A stretch of DNA of 49,611 nt. It comes from Bacteroidia bacterium (lineage in GTDB: Bacteria; Bacteroidota; Bacteroidia; J057; JADKCL01). This document shows positions 35,691 through 44,400 of this stretch, piece after piece. Each line of letters begins with the position of its first letter. The first letter of the stretch is position 1. The stretch spans positions 1 through 49,611 of the forward strand of contig JACJYV010000012.1 in assembly GCA_020635905.1 (NCBI GenBank), in the 5' to 3' direction. Both the position numbers and the translations under genes were made by a program. The notes under the pieces were generated by a model that searched no databases, was not told the origin of the DNA, and saw only the letters and a list, made by a program, of their open reading frames with translations.

Positions 35691-36980
35691 ATGAAATACA
35701 CTGCTCCCTCCAAAGACCTCTTTATCCGCAACCGCGAAAACTTCGCCAAAAAGGTCAAACCCGGCCACATGGCCATCTTCTTCTCCAACGACCTCATCCA
35801 TTCCAACGCGGATGCCCACTACAATTTCCGCCAAAACAGCTCCATGTACTACCTCTCCGGCATCGACCAGGAAGAGTGCGCCCTGATCCTCTTTCCCGAT
35901 GCACCCAAGCCCGAGTGGAAAGAAATGCTCTTTGTGCGTGAAACCAACGAGCAGATCCAGATCTGGGAAGGGTGGAAGTATTCCAAAAAAGAAGCCGAGC
36001 ACGCCTCTGGCATTCGCCAGATCAAATATTATCCCGACCTCGAAACCACCCTGCTGGCCATCCTGCCTTATGCCGAAGGCATCTACCTCGATTTCGACGA
36101 ACACCAGCGCCACAGCTTCAACAACTGGAGCGCCTCCCGCCGCTTTGCCGAAAAGCTGCGCCACGAATGGCCTGCCCATGGCATCCATTCGGCCTCCAAA
36201 ATCCTGACCCGCCTCCGTGCCATCAAGCATCCCGAAGAACTTCAGCAGATCAAAGTAGCCTGCAGCATCACCGAAAAAGCCTTTCGCCGGGTGCTCGATT
36301 TTGTGCGTCCCGGAGTGGCCGAGTACGAAGTGGAAGCCGAAATCCTGCACGAATTTATCCGCCACCGTTCCCGTGGACCTGCCTATACCAGCATCATTGC
36401 CTCGGGCCGCAGCGCCTGTGTCCTCCATTACATCCTCAACGACAAAAAATGCAAAGACGGCGACCTCCTGCTCATGGATTTTGGCGCAGAGTATGGCAAT
36501 TATGCCTCCGACCTCACCCGCACCATCCCTGTCAACGGACGCTTCACCAAACGCCAGAAGGAAGTGTACAATGCCTGCCTGCGGGTATTCAGGGGAGCCA
36601 GTGAAATGCTCGTACCCGGCACCCTCATGGACGAGTACCATGTCGAAGTCGGCAAGATGATGACCTCCGAACTCCTCGGCCTCGGACTCCTGACCAAAGA
36701 CGAAGTGGAGAAAGAAGATCCTGCCTGGCCTGCCTACAAAAAGTATTTCATGCACGGCACTTCCCATTCCCTCGGCCTCGATACCCACGACATCCTCCAC
36801 CGTTACGAGCCCTTCCAGGCGGGCATGGTCTTCACCTGCGAACCCGGCATCTACATCCTGGAAGAAAACCTGGGCGTCCGCATCGAGAACGACATCCTTC
36901 TCACCCCCAATGGCAACGAAGACCTCATGGCCCACATCCCCATCGAAACCGACGAAATCGAAGCCCTGATGAATAAATAG
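35691..36980 (+). CDS. pepP: Xaa-Pro aminopeptidase (M24B, aminopeptidase P type)
   Basis: The 429-aa enzyme removes N-terminal residues before proline using two metal ions. The N-terminal domain includes NFRQNSSMYYLSGIDQEECA, typical of aminopeptidase P. The catalytic pita-bread domain has all five metal ligands: Asp in LLLMDFGAEYGNY, Asp in ASDLTRTIPVNG, His in MHGTSHSLGLDTHD, Glu in FTCEPGIYI and Glu in RIENDILL. Length is normal and no signal peptide is seen, so it is cytoplasmic. It stands alone in its direction, with the repeat region upstream and a hairpin 16 bp after the stop. Confidence 0.92.
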   Translation: MKYTAPSKDLFIRNRENFAKKVKPGHMAIFFSNDLIHSNADAHYNFRQNSSMYYLSGIDQEECALILFPDAPKPEWKEMLFVRETNEQIQIWEGWKYSKKEAEHASGIRQIKYYPDLETTLLAILPYAEGIYLDFDEHQRHSFNNWSASRRFAEKLRHEWPAHGIHSASKILTRLRAIKHPEELQQIKVACSITEKAFRRVLDFVRPGVAEYEVEAEILHEFIRHRSRGPAYTSIIASGRSACVLHYILNDKKCKDGDLLLMDFGAEYGNYASDLTRTIPVNGRFTKRQKEVYNACLRVFRGASEMLVPGTLMDEYHVEVGKMMTSELLGLGLLTKDEVEKEDPAWPAYKKYFMHGTSHSLGLDTHDILHRYEPFQAGMVFTCEPGIYILEENLGVRIENDILLTPNGNEDLMAHIPIETDEIEALMNK

Positions 36981-36995
36981 CTGTTAGCTATCAGC

Positions 36996-37013
36996 CCCCG
37001 AAAGCATTCGGGG
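36996..37013. repeat. CCCCGAA-AGCA-TTCGGGG hairpin after the aminopeptidase gene
   Basis: A perfect 7-bp stem with AGCA loop lies 16 nt after the pepP stop, inside AGCTATCAGC repeats. It could act as a transcription end but lacks a T-run. Its CCCGAA/TTCGGG arms and AGCA loop are like other dispersed hairpins in this window (31722-31745 and 1539-1558). Confidence 0.5.
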
Positions 37014-37116
37014 CAGCTATCAGCTATCAGCGACTTTAGCATTCGGAACTAACAACCAACAACCACCAACCACTACACTGCAAAAAACTGTAAACCGTAA
37101 ACCGTAAACTGTCCAG

Positions 37117-38088
37117 ATGCAACCAACAGTCTTAATCACAGGAGGCGCAGGCTACATAGGATCATGGCTTTGCCGGGTAATGCTCGAATCAGGTTGGCTG
37201 GTGCGCGGCCTCGACAGCCTCAAATTCGGGGGGGATTCCCTGGTGGAAATCTCCATGCACCCCAATTTCGACTTTGTCCGCGGCGACCTGCGTGATCCTG
37301 TGGTCACCCGTCAGGCCCTGGAAAATATCCAGGCAGTGGTCCACCTGGCAGCCATCGTGGGTGATCCAGCCTGTAAAAATTTCCCTGCCGAGGCGGAAGA
37401 AGTCAATCGCCAGGCCTCAGAACAGCTGTATCAACTGGCCGCGGATGCGGGCATCAAACACTTCGTGTTTGCTTCCACCTGCTCCAACTACGGACTCATG
37501 GAAGATGGACAGTTGCTGAATGAAGATGCTCCCCTGCAGCCACAGTCTCTGTATGCCCGCCTCAAAGTGGGTTTTGAAGAATACCTCCTTAGCCAGAAAA
37601 CCGGGCCTGCCGTAACCCTGCTGCGCTTTGCCACCGCCTACGGCTTCTCTCCCCGCCTCCGTTTCGACCTTACGGTCAATCATTTTACCCGCGACTTCTC
37701 CCTAGGACAGGGGGTGCAGGTCTTTGGCAAAGACCTTTGGCGGCCTTATGCCCATGCCTATGACCTGGCCCGCGCGGTCGGCACCGTGCTGGGCTATGGA
37801 CCTGAAGCCATGCAGGGCAAGGTCTTCAATGTGGGTGATTCAGAAGAGAATTACACCAAAGAAATGATCGTGGATGAAGTGAGGCATTGGGTTCCTGGCC
37901 TGAAAGTTTCTTATCAGGAAGGAACGGGAGGCGACAACCGCAACTACAAAGTGGACTTTTCCCGCATTCGCCACGAACTCAACTTCAAACTGATTCGCAC
38001 CGTGCCCGGGGGAGTGGAGGAAATCCACAAACTGATGACTTCGGGCCTGGTGACCGAACCCTTTGCTGCCCGCTATGGAAACTCCTGA
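37117..38088 (+). CDS. NAD-dependent epimerase/dehydratase (extended SDR)
   Basis: The 323-aa protein opens with TVLITGGAGYIGSWL, the GxxGxxG NAD-binding motif. It has GDLRD and VVHLAAIVGDPA, a Ser/Thr-rich FASTCSNYG catalytic stretch and the YARLK (YxxxK) catalytic Tyr-Lys pair. This fits a nucleotide-sugar epimerase or dehydratase of the extended SDR family; the sugar cannot be told. The following DegT aminotransferase starts inside its last codons, so the pair is translationally coupled and probably makes an amino- or modified sugar for a surface glycan. Confidence 0.88.
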   Translation: MQPTVLITGGAGYIGSWLCRVMLESGWLVRGLDSLKFGGDSLVEISMHPNFDFVRGDLRDPVVTRQALENIQAVVHLAAIVGDPACKNFPAEAEEVNRQASEQLYQLAADAGIKHFVFASTCSNYGLMEDGQLLNEDAPLQPQSLYARLKVGFEEYLLSQKTGPAVTLLRFATAYGFSPRLRFDLTVNHFTRDFSLGQGVQVFGKDLWRPYAHAYDLARAVGTVLGYGPEAMQGKVFNVGDSEENYTKEMIVDEVRHWVPGLKVSYQEGTGGDNRNYKVDFSRIRHELNFKLIRTVPGGVEEIHKLMTSGLVTEPFAARYGNS

Positions 38089-39223
38089 GTTCATCCCCCT
38101 TACGGTTCCCAATCTGGGTGAGGCCGAGCAGAGATCGGTCTCCAAATGGCTGGAAGCAGGTTGGGTTTCCTCTGCGGGTCCGGCGGTAGAAGAATTCGAA
38201 GAGAAACTTGCAGCGTATTGCGGATCCCGCTTTGCCATTGCCACCCAGTCGGGTACTTCGGCTCTCCATCTGGCCTTACTGGTGGCCGGGGTTCAGCCCG
38301 GGGAACTGGTCCTCCTGCCCAACCTCACCTTCATTGCCTCCGCCAATGCCATTCGCTACACGGGTGCCCAACCCCTGCTGGTGGACATCCGTACCCGCGA
38401 CTGGCAAACGGATCTGGATTTGGTGGAGTCATTTTTGCGGGAAAAAACAGAGCTCAGGGAGGGAAATTGTTATCACCTGGAATCGGGTAAGCGGCTGGCG
38501 GCCCTCATGCCTGTGCATGTCCTTGGTTATCTGGGGGAAATGGAACGGTGGGTGGAGTTGTCGGAAGCATATCAGATTCCGTTGGTGGAAGATGCCGCGG
38601 AGGCAATGGGCAGCCGTCAGGACGGCCGCCACGCAGGCACCTTCGGGCTCCTGGGAGCCCTCAGTTTCAACGGAAACAAGATCATGACCACCGGCGGAGG
38701 CGGTGCCGTACTGACCCAAAATGCGGCCCTGGCCGCAAAAGTCAGGCACCTGGCCACCCAGGCCCGCATCCATCCCGACGAGTACCTCCACGATGCCATC
38801 GGCTATAATTACCGCATGACTTCCCTGGCCGCCGCCCTCGGTCTGGCCCAGTTGGAGCGCATGGAAGAGTTTTTGCAGTCCAAAGCCGCCGTGGACCGTC
38901 ACTACCGCGAAGCTTTTTCTGATCTGGACCAGGTGGAAATGCCACCTTTGGCGGTCTCGGGGGGTAATTTCTGGATGTTTACCCTTCAGACTCCCGCAGC
39001 CCGCCAGTTGGAAGATTATCTCTACCACCACCAGATCCAGGCCCGCAAATTATGGGTGCCCCTCAACCGCCAGCCCATGTACCGGGATTGTCTTTACCTG
39101 CAAAATCAGGATAATTCGCTTCGTATCTATGAAAATTCCCTCAGTCTACCTTCCTCCACGGGCATTAGCGAATCAGAATTAAGCAGGGTAGCAGAAACCG
39201 TCAGGAAGTATTTTCAATCCTGA
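38075..39223 (+). CDS. DegT/DnrJ/EryC1/StrS-family PLP aminotransferase
   Basis: The chosen start, ATG at 38075, gives 382 aa (METPEFIPLTVPNLGEAEQ) and overlaps the SDR stop by 14 bp; a TTG 12 bp upstream is less likely. Family marks are GWVSSAGPAVEEFEEKLAAY, IATQSGTSALHLAL for PLP phosphate binding, VEDAAEAMGS with the PLP-pyridine Asp, and the Schiff-base Lys in FNGNKIMTTGGGGAV. Such enzymes aminate keto-sugars linked to nucleotides or make sugar-like amino acids. With the SDR gene it should form a two-step sugar pathway. The lipid or protein that carries the sugar is unknown. Confidence 0.9.
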   Translation: METPEFIPLTVPNLGEAEQRSVSKWLEAGWVSSAGPAVEEFEEKLAAYCGSRFAIATQSGTSALHLALLVAGVQPGELVLLPNLTFIASANAIRYTGAQPLLVDIRTRDWQTDLDLVESFLREKTELREGNCYHLESGKRLAALMPVHVLGYLGEMERWVELSEAYQIPLVEDAAEAMGSRQDGRHAGTFGLLGALSFNGNKIMTTGGGGAVLTQNAALAAKVRHLATQARIHPDEYLHDAIGYNYRMTSLAAALGLAQLERMEEFLQSKAAVDRHYREAFSDLDQVEMPPLAVSGGNFWMFTLQTPAARQLEDYLYHHQIQARKLWVPLNRQPMYRDCLYLQNQDNSLRIYENSLSLPSSTGISESELSRVAETVRKYFQS

Positions 39224-41164
39224 ATCAGGAGTTTATTTCGTTGGGGAATGCCATTGAAATCGGTTTCCAGCCAGTAAAGTCCGGCGGGTAAACCAGGGGC
39301 AAATTCCATTTTTCCCGTCCACGTAGTTGCAGATCTCTCCCAAACTTTCCTTCCCTGTCCGTCCCACAAAGAGAATTTCCAGGCTTTTCCCCGGGCGTTA
39401 TTATTTTCCACTGAGAACCTTCCCTGATTTGGATTGGGGAATATCTGGGTCAATTCAGTGAAATCACCATCTTCTATTCCCACCAGTGAAAAGGGTAAAG
39501 AAGTGTCCGAGGGACAGGCTCCGTAGAAAACGATTACCCGGTAAACTCCCGTCGAAGTGATGTTTAGAATCTGTCCGTTTTGCCCGGCCACCGGCACATT
39601 GCTTTCAAGCCATACGTAGCTGTCGCCCTGCACCATACACTTCAGTTGGTTTTGGCCCAGATACGAAATGGTGGGCTGGGGCGGCACCTGCGACACGGTA
39701 ACTCCAACTCCCCCCGCCGGAAAACTGTGACAGTAATTATTGTCCACGATGAAAACCGAATAGGTTCCCGACTGAGTCACCGGGATGGTGGTGCCAAAAT
39801 TGCCTCCGTTCCAGTTGTAAATCGGGTACCCGGCCGGGCTGGCTTGCAGCCAGACCGTGTCACCCTCACAGACCGAAGTCGGCCCGAGGGCTGTTACCGT
39901 GGGTTGGGGCGGCAGTGGATTGAAAACCACCGTGACCGTATCTGAAGGGGGGCTTTCGCACCCGTTACTTCCCGTGGCCGTCAGCCAGTAGTCGCCGCTG
40001 GTGTAAACCGTATCCCGTTGCCAGGGATTTCCATCCGACCAATTATAAGCCGAGTAGCCTCCGTTACTGGTCATGATCAGCTTTTGCCCCTGACAAAGAT
40101 TGGTGCTGCCAATGGGAACCAGCAAAGGTTTGGGCGGTCCGGGTAAAATACTCAGAAATAGGGTATCCGTACGGTATGTGCCTCCGCATCCGTTGATATC
40201 CGTGACGTCGCACCAGTAGGACCCGGTAAACTGTGGCGTCAGGGTGGGAGTGGTGGCACCTGTATTCCAGTGATATTGAGCACCTGCCAGCGTGGTGCTG
40301 ATGGGCGGCACACTTCCCGGACAGTAAGCTGCAAACCCCACCGAATCCAGATGGACGCGGGGGCGATGAATGAGGCGGTTGATCACGTGAGCGATGTCCG
40401 TGCCAATGTCATTATACCCGGTCTGATTATAATGCACCCCGTCCGTCATCCATCCCTTGGCGATAAATTTATCTGTGCTGTCGTAAACAATGTTCACATT
40501 CCAGTCTGCATTGGCCACATTTCGTTGAAATTGCCTGACCGCCAGAAAGCCTGAATCGGGCTGGGAAGCATTGAGACCAGTCTGGATAATGTAGAAGGGC
40601 AGGTCGCAGGCAAAGCTGTCACGATAGGTTTGAATCACCCATTGTAATTCCTGCTCGTAATCCTGTTGGTTAATAAAACCCTGATTGAGATTGGTGGCAT
40701 CTGCTTCACCCTGCAACCAGATCACTCCTGAGAGGTTCACTCCCGTCTTATTAATGGCTGCCCGGGCCTTGATGCAGGAATAGCTGTGCAGGAATCCATT
40801 CGATCCCCAGCCGCTCAGCACCAGATTCGAACCACCTCTCGCAGCCTGTACAATGATCACCGTGTCACCTGAGATGGCATGAAATTCCTTTGCAAATGGA
40901 GGCCAGGCGCTGCCCGTAAAAGGCTTGCTGAAAGCCAAGTTCGTCGAAGCCCGCCGGGTCTTTCAGGGAAAAGGTGAGTCCAGCGTGTAGTTATAATCCC
41001 AGGCAGTGCCGGAAGGGAATGGGGAGGAGAGTGAATCGCCATGCCCGGCAATTGCTTTGTCCGGCTACCAAGAACATCCGGGTGGTTTGGGCCATACCCA
41101 GAAACGGCAAAAAAAGCAGACTGAACAGCAGAATTCTTTTCAACTTTCCCAATTTGATTCCCAT
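39214..41164 (-). pseudogene. SASA-type esterase surface protein with T9SS tail, 5' end frameshifted
   Basis: The intact main frame (39214-40938, 574 aa) has part of an SGNH/sialate-O-acetylesterase domain: WLQGEADATN and DGVHYNQTGYNDIG carry the block III and block V residues. Three to four Ig-like repeats and a type IX secretion tail (IFPNPNQGRFSV, LPAGLYWLETDF) follow. The true start should be near ATG 41164: a signal peptide (GKLKRILLFSLLFLPFLGMA) and the nucleophile motif VAGQSN are there, but at least three frameshifts lie between 41060 and 40930. It is therefore either a decayed gene or a stretch of sequencing errors. A paralog lies directly upstream. Confidence 0.75.
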
Positions 41165-41195
41165 AAAGCCTTGTGGGATAGCAAAAGTACTGATT

Positions 41196-41440
41196 TTAGT
41201 GAATGATTTGGAAGGGCCTGGACAGCCAATTTTCTCCCACACCGGAGCCTGATAAAATACAGGCCTTCGGCCAGATCCAGATTCAGTTCGCGCCTGCTTT
41301 CACCCGCCATCAAATCGCTTCCAGCAATATTTTCCCGTGCAGATCCACCACCATCAACCAGCCCTTTCGTTCGGGCACCGAAAAGCCAGTGAAATCTGCC
41401 CCCGCTGGGATTGGGATACAGACTGAAATCCAGACCTGAA
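41196..41440 (-). pseudogene. Frameshifted C-terminal T9SS sorting domain of the giant esterase
   Basis: Right after the TGA, other frames give the expected tail in order: GLDFSLYPNPSGGRF, then FTGFSVPERKGWLMVVDLHG, then RRELNLDLAEGLYFIRLRCG. Together these match a type A T9SS C-terminal domain like the one on the neighbouring paralog. At least three frameshifts are needed to join them. An in-frame TAA for the last piece lies at 41196-41198. Confidence 0.65.
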
Positions 41441-44400
41441 TCACCTCGTCCTGGCCCACAGAAAGCCAGGTGCCGACGCATCCGACGGACATCCACCCCA
41501 ATAGACCACCACCTGGTAGGCTCCGCCTCCTGAGATTTGCACCGTCTGGTTGGTCTGTCCAGCCAATGGCTGTCCGTTCAGGAACCATTGATAGCTGTTG
41601 CCCGTTTGGGTGCAGATCAGCACTCCCTGGCCCTGGTAAATAATGGTTGGCGTAGGTGGCACCTGATTCATCTGCACCTGAATCGTGTTGGAGGGAGGAC
41701 TGGCACAGCCATTCACATCCACCACAAACACACTGTAAGGCCCGCTTTGGGTGACACCCACCGCTTGCCCAAAGTGTCCTGCGTTCCAGTTGTACACCGG
41801 GTACCCCCCCGGACTGGCCTGCAGCCAGACCGTATCTCCCTGACAAACGGACGTGGGGCCGTTTGCGATCGCCAGGGGTTGAGGAGGCAGCGGATTCACC
41901 ACCACCTGCACGGATTGAGAGGGCGGGCTCTGGCACCCAAAAATGTCCTCCACCACCAGCGAATAAATACCCGAAGTGGTGACCGTATCCCTGTACCAGG
42001 GCGTCCCGTTGGACCAGTGGTACTGGGCATATCCCCCCGGCGCCGCCAGGATCACCTTTTCTCCCTGACAAAGAATGGTGTCGCCAATGATGGCAAACCA
42101 GGGCTGGGGCAATGGGGTATGATTGTAAACCAACACTGTGTCTGAAAGTGCACTAACACAGCCATTTCCATCCGTAACTGTCACCTGCCAGGTACCAGGC
42201 GAACTGACCGTCAGGGTGGATTGAGTACTGCCATTGGTCCAGGCGTAACCCGCATAACCCGCAGGCGCATTCAGGGTAATGCTCTGTCCCGTACAAATCC
42301 CAATCGGGGAAACAGGACTGACCACGGGCTGAGGAGGTAGGCTCCACACCACCACTGGAACCTGCCGCGACGCAGGACTGTGACAACCCAGCGAATCTGT
42401 CACCACTACAGAATAAATTCCAGTAGTCTTAATCAGGCTGCCCTGAGTCTGGTCACCATTGGACCAGGCGTATCCCGCAAAACCACCCGGCGCTGCCAGC
42501 AAAACAGAATCTCCGTCGCAAAAGAGGGTGTCTCCGGTCAGAGCCAGTTGGGGCTTGGGAATGGGGGCGTACAAAGACAACTGGATCGTATCTGACCAGG
42601 GACTGCGGCAACCAAACTGGTCAATGACCCGCACCGCGTAATTTCCAGGCGTATTTACCATCATACTGCCTGTAGTGGCGCCGTTATACCAGTAATAATT
42701 GGGATAGCCGGACGGGCCATACAGCAGCAGGTAATCGTGGGGGCAAATGGTGGTGTCGCTGGATTGATTTAATACTGCCTTGGGCGGCAGAGCCAGCACG
42801 GTCACATTCAGGGTGTCAGAATTGGAGCTCACACAGCCATACTGATTTTCCAGACTGAAGTAATAATTGCCCGCGCTGCGCACGGTATCAGTAATCTGCA
42901 ACGCTCCGTTGCCGTCGCTCCAGTGCACCGCGGCGAAGCCCGCCGGGGCCAGCAGCACCACGCTGTCGCCCAGACAGAGAGAGTCATTTCCCTGAAATGC
43001 CATTTGAGGTTTGGCCGGGCGGGGCACAGCCTGGGTATTCACAGCCGCCGAAGGCGGGCTGACACATCCATTCCCGTCGATGACCGAGATATTGAAACTG
43101 CCGCTTTGGGTTACATTGATCTGCTGGGAAGTGGCTCCGTTATTCCAAATGTATCCCGCATAGCTACCCGGACCATACAATCCCAGGGTGTCTCCAGCAC
43201 AAATCAGGGTGTCACCCGTACTGGTAAACAGCCAGGGCTGCCCTGGCAAAGGATTTACCACCACCGGCACCATCCTCGACAATGGGCTGATGCAGCCGTT
43301 GGCATCTGCCAGTTGTACCTGAAAGGAGCCGGGCGAGGAGAGCGTAATCGCAGGTTGGGTTGAGCCGTTGGACCAGGTGTAATTCGCGTAACCAGGCGGG
43401 GCACTGATCACCACACTGTCACCCTGGCACAGGGTGGTATCGTTGGAAAAGGTAAATTGCGGCTTGGGAATGGGGGCAAAAAAGCTGATTTGCACCGTAT
43501 CTGAGTACGGACTGCGACACCCAAAATTATCAATCACCCGCGCAGCATAACTTCCATTCGCAGTAACCACCTGGCTTTGACTTTGGGCCTGATTGATCCA
43601 GTGATAGGCATTCCAACCCATTGGCGCAGCAATCCAAAGTGAATCATAGGAACAAAGAGAGGTGTCGTTGTACTGGGAAAGAATGGGTTTGACCGGCAGA
43701 TTCAGAACTGTAACCGTGAGGGTGTCAGAATTTTCGCTCACGCACCCAAAAGAATTTTCCACCGAGATAAAATAATCACCTGCCGACCAGATGGTGTCAT
43801 GTAAAAACGGATTGCCATCGCTCCAATGTACTGCTGCAAATCCCGAAGGCGCCTCCAACACCAGACTGTCGCCTGCACAGATGCTGTCTTTCTGGTAAGT
43901 CAGCACAGGTTTGGCCGGAGTGGGCACTGCATTGGTAATAAGCGGATTTGAAGCCGGGCTGGCACAACCATTGGAATCAAATCCCACCACATAAAATGCC
44001 TGGGAAATCGTGGTTTCAATGATCTTGCCTGATTCTGAAGTATTCCACAGATAATCGTCGTAGCCGTTATTGGCAATGAGTGCCAACGTATCGCCCGAGC
44101 AAATCAGGGTGTCGCCCGTCGAGGTGGAAAGGGTGGGGGAGGGAGGTAAAGTCCAGACCACGATGGGTACCCAGCGGGAAGGAGTACTGTAACAGCCCAG
44201 GCTGTCCGTCACCACCAGTTGGAAATTACCCGAAACCTTGATCGTATTATTTTGGGTGGAATTTCCATTGGACCAATCATAAACTGCATAGCCTGACGGT
44301 CCTGAAAGAATCACAGAATCTCCATCACAAAAGAGGCTGTCGCCTGAAAGGGAAATCTGTGGCTCAGGCACAGGCGCATATTTTGTAATGCTGATCGTGT

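Noticed and set aside
35532..36935. Long antisense frame opposite the aminopeptidase P gene
   Set aside because: It is the shadow of a GC-rich, well-conserved gene with all five metal ligands; the antisense translation has no recognisable domain.
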